64,000 bases of DNA. It comes from Gnetum montanum (lineage: Eukaryota; Streptophyta; Gnetopsida; Gnetales; Gnetaceae). A program made the translations under genes and the position numbers. Under the pieces are notes generated by a model. It saw nothing but the letters and a program-made list of their open reading frames with translations. It was not told the origin of the DNA and made no database searches. The stretch's first letter is position 1, and the number at the start of each line of letters is the position of its first letter. The DNA lies in assembly GCA_015680685.1 (NCBI GenBank), contig MNCI01004374.1:191798-255797 (forward strand). Reading direction: 5' to 3'. This document shows positions 9,880 through 21,433 of this stretch, one piece after another.

Positions 9880-12702
9880 CTAGTGGCGGTGGCTCCTCCA
9901 TAGGTGCGTTTCCCTTGTCTTGTGCTCCAGGTCTTGGGGCTTGATGGCATTCAAGTATGGCCTAGAGGTTCTCCTCTTTGGTTCAGGGGTCTTGCACCAT
10001 CCATGCTAATGTTTCGATGTTTGATGAAGTCAGCACCTCCCATGGGCAGGGTAGTTGCAGAAACATTTGATTTGCCTTGACATACCAAGCTGCAAACACT
10101 TGTCGTTGCTCCTCGTAGGCTCTAGCTTTGTCTCTATATTCTTGTAAATCTGCAAGCCATCAAGACAAGTCTATTGTGCCACCTTTTTGTCCCTGGTAGC
10201 TTGCTTTCACCACCTCAAGTTCATAATTTTCAATCTCCATTTTTTGCAATATCTTTTTGCATTCTACAAATTTTTTTCATATTTAATGTAGTTGGTGGCT
10301 ACTTTTTGCTCGAGCTATATCCTCGGGTGCCTTGTTGTTAAGATGGCAAGGTTGGCATACCACAGGTTTGCCAACTCCATGTATTCAGTAAGGTCCTGGA
10401 TCTACAAGTCCTGATTCTTAACTTCTACCTGGTGAGCAAATGCATATGTGTCCAACATGGTCCACTAGTTAGTGTGTTGAGCACTGATAACGTTGATGTG
10501 GGCCTTGGCCATACGAATCTCTTTCTCAATGATCTGCTTATACATCCCCACCTGGTCTCAAAGTGCTCCTTTAGCTTTTCATGCCGTTTAGCCTCATTTT
10601 GCCACATGCTTATTTCAATAGCTATCTTTTGGCAGATGGCATGTACCTCCTCCATTGAGAGGGTTCAATTTTCCTTGGCTAAATGGTTCACATCTTGGTT
10701 GACCCAAATGAATTGTTCTTGTAATTGATGAACATATTCTTTGAGAACATTCTTTTTCTTTTCCACAGAGGTCAACCGAAGGTTGATGGCAACAAGTTAC
10801 TTGTTTTCCTCTTGTAAGGCCCTGAGTGCCTTGGTGTGTGTATGAGTTTGCGCTTGTGCTACAGAGGCATCCCAAAAAGCCTTCTCTTTTTCTTCTACCA
10901 TATTTTTATTCTCTGTTAATAGCTTGGTGAGTTGCTCAATTTGAAAAGTGTCCAATTGGTCCACGGGAATGAATTGAAAGGGATCTCGTTGTGCTGCCTA
11001 CAGGGTCACAAGCCTTTCTTGCAATTTTTGCACTTCTACTTCAGCATGCTCGGCCCTCATCTCTGTCAAGACCAGTTTTCCCTTGGTAAAAATGAGATCT
11101 GATTGAATTTCTATAACATCCTATGGGATGTTAAACAAGGACATCATGACTTTTCCTATTTGTAGCAATCAATCAAGTACATCCTCATGTTCCATAGGAG
11201 TCATTCAGATTCCAACCAAAGTTTGAGCATCTCGTGCTCCTGTGAGATCTACCAGTGGCACAATAGGTACATTGAATGATTCTTTGATGTGGTCCGCAAC
11301 CACTTCTATGGCTCCTGTTGCATCCTAGTGTTGCATGACCACCACTGTGGCCCCTTCACTAGTTTCTAATTATACTTGAAAAGATGCAGCATTTCCAAAG
11401 ATCTATTGTGCAAGTGCTTTCCCCTCCTCATTTCTGAATTGATACTTCACCCCTTGCACAATCCAAAGAAACAATGAGTTGTATGGCATCGTCAATGACG
11501 TGCAAGAGATTTGCGTCATCACTTTCCCAACTGACCATCTCAGCAATGGCCCTGAGATGGCTCACCAACAATTTGTAATCTTGTGACGGCGGTGGTTGAT
11601 CTTGGCCTGTGCTAGGCCCTGCTTCTTGTTTTTGGTTGGATCCCTTACTTGGAATTTGGCTAGGTCCTACAAGTTGAGTTGCAATTGGCCCTGCCATCTA
11701 TTCTTTTTCTTATTCTGGTCCCAGCTTCTCACCAGTGATTTTCCTTGTAGCTGGTGGCTTTAACAATTCAGCATATGAAGCATTTTAGGCTTTTTGGAGG
11801 ACATCATTAGTGTATCCTCTGATACCAGCATGTCAGCACAACTTCCTGATAAGGCAAGGGAAGGGCAACACCATCTTCCTTGTCTTCTGTTCTTCAAACT
11901 GGCTCAAGATCTCCGTAAAGTATAGATGAGGCATGTTAACATCAACATTTCCCATTAGCACTGCACACCCTCTTGCTGCATATGTTGAAATTCTTTTTAA
12001 GCATTTTGTAGGGAAGAGGTGATAAGTTCCTATTTTAAAATAAATCCTTTCCTTTGTCTTCAACTCCCCAAATGTCTTATCTTCCTTGCCATATGCCCTT
12101 TCCAACCAAACTCGTCGCACATCAAGGTCTAAACGGGTAGACAACTGAGCAACCTTGGACCCTATATTCGGAAGTTTTAATACTTCCAAAATGGCCTGAA
12201 TAGAGAAGTCAATAGTCACACCAAAAATGTTAACTGTGGTTCCTTGTTCTTTATTGTGCCAAAATTGGTACGTTTCCCCTAAATACCAAGCACTACTTTC
12301 AAAGAGGATAGGTCATAATGAGGACCCTATGAGGTGATCCCNGCTTTCAAAGAGGATAGGTCATAATGAGGACCCTATGAGGTGATCCCTAACGGCCTCC
12401 AGAGCAAACTCTACAAACGATCCAAATTTTAACTCCACAATCACTGTAGTGAATGTGGACTTCTTTTGAATGGCCTAAACACAATCCTGGGGCAACGTGA
12501 GATGTTGTCCCTGTTTAGCTGTAGCAGTCGCTCCTTCTTTTGCTTGCCTTGATTGTACAGTAGTAGGGTCCTCTTGGTGGATACTAAATGATTGTTCCTC
12601 CTACTTTGCATGTTGTCCAGTAGGATCTTATCTTCCTCCTCTCCTAGGTTGTTTGCTCCCACCTTGAGTAGGACCCTCCTATTGTCCTCGTTTCGGAGCC
12701 AT
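9880..12702 (-). pseudogene. ORF2 of element A: plant-retrotransposon domain plus long coiled coil, with stops
   Basis: The likely start is MAPKRGQ (ATG at 12700-12702), followed by a Gly/Gln-rich basic segment and QHLTLPQDCV. A 128-codon open stretch (11833-12219) carries the block KLPNIGSKVAQLSTRLDLDV, then CAVLMGNVDVNMPHLYF and LPFPCLIRKLC. This pattern resembles the 'putative plant transposon protein' domain found in second ORFs of plant Ty3/gypsy elements (family assignment by memory). A Pro/Gln-rich linker follows (GPSTGQDQPPPSQDYK, 11.6 kb). A long heptad-like Glu/Lys/Gln-rich region spans about 11.1-10.4 kb (VEVQKLQERLVTL, EEKEKAFWDASVAQAQ). Near 10.0 kb lies a conserved tail, MFLQLPCPWEVLTSSNI, matched in F by MFSSLSCPWDIPTSTN. 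A join at 12342 duplicates 46 bp. Role unknown; a structural or particle-related protein is only a guess. Stops and frameshifts make it inactive. Confidence 0.65.
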
Positions 12703-13746
12703 CTACAATCACATGGGGCCAATCGTTAGTAAGGTTGTTACCAAAGTTAGGTTATACCTCACTGCTTACCTTAATAGATTTACTTTATTTTTGTGTGATG
12801 TTAATTATTGGAAGAACAAAACCCCGAAATATTATAATGTTGAGTCCTCTTTGCTTAGGTGGTTTCCAAATTTAATTTTTTGGTATAGCTAAGGGGATGA
12901 AATTTTTTTTGACACATTTTATTCTTAATTTTACAACTAATTACCCTTAAATATGTCCTTCGAGTGATGATGAATTTCAAAAAATTTATGTGCTATTCGA
13001 TGTGTGCCCCTTCCCCATGACTAAGATGAACACTCCAAGTTTAGGTAGGTTTAGACGAAATGAAAATCGGAGTACCAATGAGCGAGTTATGAGTATGAAA
13101 GCAAGGGTTGCACAATCACAAGTCGTAGAGAGAAAATTGGAAAACTCCCCTTGCATGAATAGTTGAAAATGAGGTGAAGTGGCATGGGGGTCACGTATAT
13201 ATAGCTTGAAGGGACATGATATCGTGTACAATACATCGCGAACGTGATATCGCGTTAGCCGCGATATCACGTACGCGATATCTTGGCTTTATTGATATTG
13301 GGCACAATAAAAGATACCGATTTTTTTAAGATTTTCTTTAAATGGACATTGTAAACTAAGGACATTGGGCTATTGTTAAGCAGTTCTAGGGTAATTCAAT
13401 TAGTTTGAAAGGCACGAATAATTATGATGGTGTGGAATTTATCAATAAGGACCTTGGATGGGAGAAAAAGCCTATGTGATGGTTCATAGGAACATTGAAT
13501 CGAAGGGATAGTAATAAGGGAAAGAAAATTGTTGGCAATATGTTGGGGGTAATAGGTGGTGTGTGGAAGATGTGTTATGAGTGTAAATTACAAAAATTAT
13601 GCAAGTTGGTCCTCCCCAAAGTAGGTTCCAACCTATAATGCCCTTGCGTAACCACACTTAAAAGTGTTCGTGGGTACTCAAAGGGTTAAATGTAATCCAC
13701 ACTAATTCCAAAAGCACACACATGTAAGTATCACCGGAATGAGGTA
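12703..13746. other. Non-coding internal part of element A with a second CGATATCG array
   Basis: No coding signal. At 13217-13285 there is another run of CGATATCG/CGCGATATCACG palindromes, just downstream of a TATATATAG string (about 13196), in the same arrangement as in the LTRs of A but in otherwise different sequence. It could be part of a second, nested LTR. Confidence 0.45.
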
Positions 13747-14308
13747 NNNNNNNNNNNNNNNNNNNNNNNNNNNNNNNNNNNNNNNNNNNNNNNNNNNNNN
13801 NNNNNNNNNNNNNNNNNNNNNNNNNNNNNNNNNNNNNNNNNNNNNNNNNNNNNNNNNNNNNNNNNNNNNNNNNNNNNNNNNNNNNNNNNNNNNNNNNNNN
13901 NNNNNNNNNNNNNNNNNNNNNNNNNNNNNNNNNNNNNNNNNNNNNNNNNNNNNNNNNNNNNNNNNNNNNNNNNNNNNNNNNNNNNNNNNNNNNNNNNNNN
14001 NNNNNNNNNNNNNNNNNNNNNNNNNNNNNNNNNNNNNNNNNNNNNNNNNNNNNNNNNNNNNNNNNNNNNNNNNNNNNNNNNNNNNNNNNNNNNNNNNNNN
14101 NNNNNNNNNNNNNNNNNNNNNNNNNNNNNNNNNNNNNNNNNNNNNNNNNNNNNNNNNNNNNNNNNNNNNNNNNNNNNNNNNNNNNNNNNNNNNNNNNNNN
14201 NNNNNNNNNNNNNNNNNNNNNNNNNNNNNNNNNNNNNNNNNNNNNNNNNNNNNNNNNNNNNNNNNNNNNNNNNNNNNNNNNNNNNNNNNNNNNNNNNNNN
14301 NNNNNNNN
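13747..14308. other. Assembly gap (562 Ns)
   Basis: A run of N only. The long frames reported across it (13702-14367 minus, 13739-14371 plus) are artefacts of translating N. Confidence 0.99.
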
Positions 14309-14690
14309 TTAATCCTCACCATGCTCAACCGTTTAGTTATGGGGGATATCCCCCATTCTAATAACAAGTAGGATTAATAAATATTTTTCATTTTCTTTAA
14401 TTTTACAATTTTTTGTTTTTTGGTTTTTCGGTTTTCAATTTCTTGTTTTATCTTTTTGTCTTTTTATCTTTTTATAAAAGTAATCTCATCTATGAATAAA
14501 AAACTCATGTGGCTCATTGGTNAAAAAGATAAAAAGACAAAAAGATAAAACAAGAAATTGAAAACCGAAAAACCAAAAAACAAAAAATTGTAAAATTAAA
14601 GAAAATGAAAAATATTTATTAATCCTACTTGTTATTAGAATGGGGGATATCCCCCATAACTAAACGGTTGAGCATGGTGAGGATTAATAA
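14309..14690. other. Inverted duplication around a single N: probable assembly artefact
   Basis: About 165 bp starting at 14309 reappear in inverted orientation at 14523-14690, on either side of a lone N at 14522. The copies include the end of gag (GGGGGATATCCCCC) and a T-rich tract. The exact match, the N and the adjoining 562-N gap point to a mis-join and not to a natural palindrome. Confidence 0.75.
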
Positions 14691-16690
14691 ATGAAAGATG
14701 AGGATCCTTGCATGCTGGGAATATTGAAACTTGGTCATACTTACCCCATTGGGGTTCACACACCTTATTATAGTAAGCATAGTGGGATAATTTATAAGAT
14801 GTGGTTCCCAGGTAAAGAGTTGACCCACTATGATACTTGAGACCATAAGATGGTATGCAAGGATCGGGATGTCACCCTCCATGGCCATATTCATTAGGCC
14901 GTATGGTTGTTGGAGTGTTAATTGGTGGCCTTGATGAAGTGACACGAGGTATTCGGTCTGAAGAGAAGGATGCACCATAGTGTTGGACTTGTGCTGAGTT
15001 GGAGAATGTAGTGGCCTTGGAATTATGCTGTCCCTTCCTACAGTCATGTTTAAAGAAAGGACGCCTTCAATGTTGAGGAGGTCTCTCACTACTATTGGCA
15101 ATAGTAGCACAAGTAATGTTCACATGTTGTTGCTATGGTGCAGGCACTTTAGGAATAGTTGGTGGTGATGTAGAAGAAGGAAAAGGATGAGAATGTTGAA
15201 ATTTAGAAGAAGTGTCAGGTACACAAGGCAATGGTTATGTTGAGGACATGGGCTGATAGTACTGAGGGAAATAATAATAAGACCAGATAGAGTATGTTGA
15301 CCCAGATAGGGAAACAAGATGTTGAACTAGATAAGCATTTAGATTCAGATGATACGAAGGGTGTCTCCAATTTAGGGATGGCTTCCCCCACAACTAGGAT
15401 TGTTGCCACTGTGATCGAACACAGTATCTCTGTACGAACTATGGGTGTAACATGTTTCCCCAATGCTCATATAAATGTAACAAGATTGGGAAGCCCTTGG
15501 GGTGATCGTACAGGCAGATGTTGCATTCATACGTATGATTGGTAGTTGAGCTCTTATTTTCCTCATCCCTTCTTTCCAATTGTCTAATGATACTTGGTCC
15601 TACTTCTTGGGTTGTCAAAACTCTATCTCCAATAATATCAATATATTCTCCACACTTTTTATGCATCCATTCCAACATCTTATTGATCTTTGCCTCAACC
15701 TCTTCTAATGATTGTTGTACTGGCAAAGATGGTTCTTCCTCCTTGAGATTGGTTGATTTCTCCTTTTTGTGATTATGGACCTTTGTTAAGTTGAGATTCT
15801 AGTCCTGTTGATGTTTTTCAACACTCTCCCATCTAGCCATTTCTTCTTCTTCTTTTGCTACCCTCTTAATAAGCTCTTGGAATTGATGGGTTCGTAGTTT
15901 GTATAGTTGACCTTGGGCATACATCCCTAGGGTCTCTCTTGTTTCATCATGAATCCCATCAATGATATGGTACATTAGCCTTTCCTCGGAGAACTCATGG
16001 CCTAGACAATTTTTTAACAGTGCATAATATCTTTCTAAGGCCATGTCCAAGGGTTCATGTTGTGCTTGTTTCTGCTCTTGTATTTGTTTCCTCAAGGCTA
16101 ACACTCTTGCGTAGGTTTGATATCTTTTGTTAAAGAGTTCTACCATTGTTGGCTAGCGTCATATTGAATTTGGTTTTAACGATCTATACCATACTTTTGC
16201 TTGGCCAACGAGTGTCATAGGAAAGAGATTAAGCTTTTTCCAACTTTTGTCAATGTTGTTCCATGTGTAGGCATCGTAGAAGGCTAGTAAATGTTGTTGC
16301 GGAGCTAATTCATAACCTCCTGAGAAATTGGGAAAGTTGTTTAAATCGAGCCTGGGTAGGCAGCTCTCTTTACGATGCCTACAAAAGATTCCAACAGCCT
16401 CTTGTATTTGCATTAGGCTTGTAGTGGCCAGTAGGGGTTCATCATCATCAAGTAAGTTATGCTTTCGTGTGTTGGGATGATGTTGCCTTCATTTATGTTT
16501 ATAAGAAACCCCCACCTCAGGTTGCATACTCTAATTTTCATTGTCGTATAATTCATTGGTTCTCCAATGAATTTCCTCACTAGATGTGACACTATCATAG
16601 TCTTGTAGAAGAGGCATGGTTGTGCAACTGTGTGTGAATTTATATGTGACTTTTTATAATTACTTCTCCCTAAAATATATATCATTAATT
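14625..16690 (-). pseudogene. gag of element A
   Basis: Successive minus-strand open stretches (16159-16413, 15799-16146, 15439-15726, 14625-15110) form one gag, broken by a few stops or frameshifts. The capsid part reads NFPNFSGGYEL, then VWYRSLKPNSI, VELFNKRYQTYARVLALRKQ, DMALERYYALLKNCLGHEF, IIDGIHDETRETLGMYAQGQ and IKRVAKEEEEMARWE. A Cys/His motif CNICLYDHPKG follows, and then a long Pro/Gln/Tyr-rich tail ending SYGGYPPF and two stops near 14.64 kb. The gag of element B matches block by block (NWY-SLEPESI, LRAHQLQ, CDICQYEHPKG). Gag packages the element RNA. Retaining gag while lacking pol places A among non-autonomous elements of the gag-only kind. Confidence 0.8.
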
Positions 16691-16738
16691 CCTATACAAT
16701 GACCCTGTATGATATAACTAATCTGGATAACTAGCACC

Positions 16739-16758
16739 ATCCCCGGCAACAATGCTAA
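16739..16758 (-). promoter_or_regulatory. tRNA-Asp-like primer-binding site of element A
   Basis: In element orientation TTAGCATTGTTGCCGGGGAT follows directly after ACTCATCA, the LTR end. GTTGCCGGGGAT is identical to the 3' part of the site typical of Athila/Tat elements. Confidence 0.85.
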
Positions 16759-17597
16759 TGATGAGTGGCAAGGTACCCCTACACTCAATCATACGAATAC
16801 GAGCATTTCACGCACGATTCGGTCGAACTCCACAAACAGACTAGTTTTGGTATCTAAATAGTTATTCTTAGGTCGCAATTCACTGTCTTCCCATCTGTAC
16901 TATTGTTAACTTTGTCACGTATGGTTTAGTCCAGAGTGAGGTGTATGATGTGTTCCTATACTAACACTACTCCTAGATACAATGGGAAATAATATTAACT
17001 AAGCTAAGAGAGAGTGTGTGTGAGAGAATCTAAGCTAGCCTAAGTGCAATTAGCATCCGTTCCTCAATCATCCATACACATCTTGGACCTCGTGCATGAC
17101 TACCACTGGGATTATCAAGGGTAGATCCTAGGTATGCTACTGGCTTACCAAGTAGTCACACTTAAATGCTTGTAATCAAGTCGTACTCATTCCGCATTTA
17201 ACAAGAGTTTAGGGCGAAGAGATATTAACTAATAAAGTAGTAAATAACAATTAAATAAATGATTAAACTAAGTGAAAGCTGCAATGATGAAGTAATCTCA
17301 ATCTTTATTTTTGGTCATGTGCGTGTCCAAGTACATCACACTCGAATAAGGATGTCATACAATTACAATCACCACACTGTGAGCATGTACTAGGAGGAAA
17401 GGGTTAAGAGAAGAACTTCTTGAAACTAAACACTTAAAACTAAGAACTAAAAACTCTAAAAAACTACCTACCATATCTCTCTACCTCTTATTTATAGATG
17501 AGGAGATAGGCTGCGATATCGCGTATGCGATATCGTGGCTATCGCATAGGCGATATCACGTATGCGATATCGCGGCCAACAAAATGATAACTCATCA
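16759..17597 (-). repeat. 5' LTR of element A
   Basis: 839 bp with TGATGAGT/ACTCATCA ends, colinear with 8866-9677. The palindrome array at 17518-17575 is longer here: about four CGATATCG-type units interleaved with GCGTATGC. A CTTATTTATAGATGAGG string (about 17485-17505) lies beside the array; its complement contains TATAAATAAG, a possible TATA box on the element strand. Confidence 0.92.
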
Positions 17598-17602
17598 GTT
17601 AA

Positions 17603-18857
17603 TGATATAAATTATAAAGAGTGAAGATATGATTCAATTATTTCTTCATCTACTTCAAAAAATTTCATATTACTATTATTCTTTGAACTAAAAAGAAGAA
17701 AATTAATATTGGAGCTACCTTATGATCCTCCAAAAGTAAAGTCACCTAATTTTGGATATTTATTGATGTCATTTAGAATTAATAAATCTAGTCCTTATCC
17801 CTAAACTTACAACTATTTTCCCCTATGTTTAAATTATTTTTCAAACTACTAATTCCATTTTGCACTTTTCTTATTTTCTAAAAAGCTTTAAAGATTCCTA
17901 TCATTAATTGGGATCTTATTACAACTAATTCTAGCATTAAAGTTATCACATATGCAAACTTTTCCTCTTTGAGCAAAACTAGCAATATCTATGCAAGGAA
18001 TTAAAAGTGAAAATCTCTTCATAAATCTTCTCATTCATAGAGAGTAGCTTCTCTAGGTACAAGTTGCAAAAAGTTGAGAATAAAAACATTTTTACTATAA
18101 TATTTTTAGCCAAGCATACTACTTGTATACATCTATCTTTTCTATTTGGACTTACTTATAAAGAGAATTTTAAACAAAAATAGCTAAACCTCCAAAATGT
18201 TTTCCACAATCTACATTTATTTTATAGGGAAAAGTTAAAATAAAAAAAATAGACCAATTTTTTTTGGATTTTTTAGGTTCCTATATCTAGGAAATACCCA
18301 AAATGTCAAATTTGTTAAAGAAAGATATATTATAAAATACCTTCACTTTATCTGTTATTGATTCATCAATGTTTAAAATATCTTCTTTGTGAAGTTATTT
18401 AAATACTTATATTTGGTAATTACTTCTTGCATCCAAAATGCTACAAAACTTTCTGCTCTTACTTCTTTGACTTTTCTTTATGTTATAAATATTGTTGCAA
18501 GTTACCTTTTGATGAGACCTTCCTTGATTCACATTTTATAATCCTTTAATTGACTATAATGTTTCAAAACATTGGATCTATCATTTGCATTATGAAATTT
18601 GATAATCATGTCCCTAAATTTATCATTTTTAGACTCAAAATAAATTTACAATTCAATATGCATTTATTTGGTATGATATAAAAACTACAACATAATGAAA
18701 TTGTAACTATGGTTGTAATTGTGAATGTGAAACTGTAAATATGAAAATAACATAATAAAGTAATATAATTAAAAACACAATGTATTAAATGTAGAATTTT
18801 AAACATAGTGTTTTTGTAGCAACGCTGTGATAAAATATCAAAATGGCTATAGCTTAT
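17603..18857. other. AT-rich intergenic DNA between A and C
   Basis: No recognisable gene or repeat boundary on either strand. The last five bases (CTTAT, 18853-18857) may be the left target-site copy of element C. Confidence 0.5.
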
Positions 18858-19797
18858 TGTTGACCTCTTGGTATGTCAAAACCTTAAGGAAAATCGAGAG
18901 CATACAATGTTTGTTGTGGATGATGTGTTTGTAGGACATGAACAAGAACTTTACATCAGAATTAAGGACTCAATAGAAACAAGATCTAAAATGAGAAGAC
19001 AAAGTAAAGACTACATAGTTTAAGATGAAAGCATGGATAAAAATGAAGGCTACAAACCAAATGAAGATGCTTCAAGGGTTGGGAAGAAGACAAATTAATG
19101 GGAGAAAGCCTTAGAATACAAAGTTCAAAAGTAAAGAAGACATCTTTTAGAAATAGTATACATCTCTATCCTAGAGAAGACATCTCCCCAAAGACGTTCC
19201 ATAGAAGATGGTTCATTTCTAGTGAGACATCTCTTCTAAATTAAGGCCAATCTTAGGTAGACATCTTAACTCTGAAGAAGACATCTACACTAACCATTGG
19301 GTAGCCATTTACCAAATTTTGAGGAATTTTCGGAAACTCCAAGCCTATAAAAAGATACTAAATTCTATGGAATTGTGTAAGAACTATTCACATCAAATCA
19401 ATCATTATTTTATCTATGCTATTATATTCTTGTTCCTCATTGTAACATCATATGCTTGGTTGTATGTTGTATTCAGCTTCAATGAAAAGGATTTGTAAAT
19501 TTAGTTACATTGTTTTCTTGTATCTTTCTCTTTGTCTTATTACCCTACAGGGTTTATGTGCATTTTGCAAAAAGGCATCCTCATTGAGCTTGTTGGGACC
19601 TTACAAGGTTGAGTGGTTTTACAAAGTCAAAATACTCCATAGCATAGCTTAATTTTGTAAAGGTTATGGGATACTTAAAACCACATTCTAAGTTTGTACA
19701 ATGTTTTTGAAGGGTATGATGCCCTTCAAACCACATTTTATTAAAAAATAAAGTTCTAAAGTGTGCACAAATTTTACCCTCTGAATGTGAAAGTACC
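18858..19797 (+). repeat. 5' LTR of C, left part
   Basis: Colinear with 25992-26953 of the 3' LTR over its whole length, with the shared strings TTGGTATGTCAAAACCTTAA, GACATCTACACTAACCATTG and AAATTTTACCCTC. A TATA-like CCTATAAAAAG lies near 19344. It ends at GTACC, where insertion D begins. Confidence 0.88.
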
Positions 19798-20700
19798 TGA
19801 CAAGCCAAGAAAAATAACATTTACTTTCCTTTCATTGTAGAGAAGTCACGCCATCTATGACTAACCCATGAGTCATATCCAATGAAGAAATGATTCAAAA
19901 TTCAAAAAGATCATCAAGAAAATAAATAATTAGAATAAAATCCAAATAAATTCCAACTTATGACTATCACCCATAAGTAAAATCATGAGTTTTCATCCTA
20001 ACCTTTAGTCACAAGTTCAAGAATGAAAATTAATGATTAAATCAATATTGAAATCATAAATACAAGCATAGATCTCAAGGATCACAAGGAAGACTTTGCC
20101 TTATTTACAATTCTACCTTGCTCTCTTCACAATGCAGCAACCTTGATAGTCATAGAATGGACTCCAATAATCACCACAAGGTTCAACAAATCCTCTCTTA
20201 ATAATTTCAAAGAAATTGATTTCAACTTGATGTGATTTTTGCTTAGGTATTGATTCCTCTTCTTCCTATTCTATATTCCAATACAATGTGGAATGTCTTA
20301 TTTATACTCCATAATGTGCAACAATGTTTAAAAATAAACCTTATAATATTAAGTTGATAAGATGCCAATCCATGATAATAGGTGTAAATGCCAAGTTGGA
20401 CATTCAAATGTCTTAATTTAACATGGAAGCCACATCTTCATCTTATGCAATGCTTCCATGCAAACATTGTGCTTCCTTGGATTTTTCACAAAAAAAAGGA
20501 CCAGCTAGCCTTGCTATTGAAATATACCCAAAATGTTGAGTGGGTCATTGTCAAATGGTGTTAGTAGGAAGATAAGCACTATCAATGCTACCACTATTAG
20601 TTGTAGGTAAAGTTGTTGTTGTTGGATGCTACAAGTACTGGTAAAATTCTCTAGCAAAGCCCCATGTCAAGACAAAGAAAAAAGAAGGCTAAGGTTGCCA

Positions 20701-20905
20701 TGTAAGTGTAGTTACATTTACCAGAGGTAGAAGATCTATAATAGTTGGCCAAGAGACATGAAGTGTAGTAAGTTACAAAGGAGAAGGCCAACATGACTAC
20801 TGGTCCTACAATCCATCCCAACTGTGAAATACTCCATGCTAATGAAAAAAATTCTACTTCAATTACCACTATGATTATGTGCATCACTACAGTCCATAAC
20901 ATGGT
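20701..20905 (-). pseudogene. Amino acid permease (AAP family) gene fragment in D
   Basis: A 99-codon frame (20651-20950) contains LWTVVMHIIIVVIE, then FFSLAWSISQLGWIVGP, MLAFSFVTYYTSCLLANYYR and GKCNYTYM. This corresponds to the first two membrane helices of plant amino acid permeases, whose conserved forms are VLSLAWAIAQLGW, LLFSFVTYYTS.LLADCYR and NYTYMDAV. About 70 of the usual ~480 residues are present, ending soon after NYTYM, where similarity stops, possibly at an exon boundary. AAPs are plasma-membrane H+/amino acid symporters. The fragment cannot form a transporter. It is in the same orientation as the other fragments in D. Confidence 0.85.
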
Positions 20906-21348
20906 GTGAGTGATGTTCAGTTTGGTGGCTATGTGTCTGGCCTGGGACAAGAAGTGATTGTATATGACACATCACACAAGCAGGGTGCCCTTGTTGGCCT
21001 AGTATGTAAAACATTCCATATTGAAGTTGTGAGTCATTCCAAACTTATCTATTAGTATTTTTAGTTACTCTACAAACTACAAAAATACAAGTATTTCCCT
21101 CTTCTACTGCTGATTCTTATTTCTTGTTGTAACTTTCTCTGCAAAACTTTGGCTTCATGCAGTATACAGTATGTCATATGCACCATGAATAATGTGCCAT
21201 GTTAAGATATACGTTACTTTGTGGTGTAGTGTTCTATGAATACATCAACTTGCAATTCAATGGAGTGGAGGTCAAGGACATTTCCATGAACACCAAGGTG
21301 GACGAGATATACAAGATTCTCTTCCTCTCTCTGCACTACTTGAGCCTA

Positions 21349-21433
21349 GCAAGTATATTGATTGTGATACTATTCTTTGTGCTTTTGTTGCATCCACAAG
21401 TTCCTGGAGCTTGGTTTTGTACTCATTGAAGAT
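21349..21433 (-). pseudogene. Possible GDSL esterase/lipase fragment in D
   Basis: Minus-strand translation gives FNEYKTKLQELV, then KAQRIVSQSIYLLGSS. This resembles the region of plant GDSL lipases between the second and third conserved blocks (FKEYKEKL..LVG, then IISKSLYLV.AGSND). Only about 30 residues are present, without the Asn/Asp after the Gly-Ser, so the call rests on a short match. It directly adjoins the ion-channel fragment in another frame, as if two captured pieces were joined. Confidence 0.45.

Larger units (their letters stand above)
8866..17597 (-). mobile_element. Element A: complete-ended, non-autonomous Athila-like LTR retrotransposon
   Basis: Two LTRs (8866-9677 and 16759-17597) flank an internal region with a tRNA-Asp-like primer site next to the right LTR and a polypurine tract next to the left one, so the element is on the minus strand. 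A perfect 5-bp duplication GTTAA lies at 8861-8865 and 17598-17602. Internally I see gag (about 16.7-14.6 kb) and a second long ORF (12.7-9.9 kb). There is no protease, reverse transcriptase, RNase H or integrase, although 562 bp are unsequenced (13747-14308). Its gag matches element B, which has pol, so A probably depended on proteins from a B-like element. The internal region also contains assembly joins at 12342 and 14522. Confidence 0.9.

Noticed and set aside
13702-14371. Long open frames of 210-221 codons on both strands
   Set aside because: They run through the 562-bp N gap; the residues are X.
14309-14690. Large palindrome of about 165-bp arms
   Set aside because: Exact inverted copy around a lone N beside a gap; more likely a mis-join than a natural structure.
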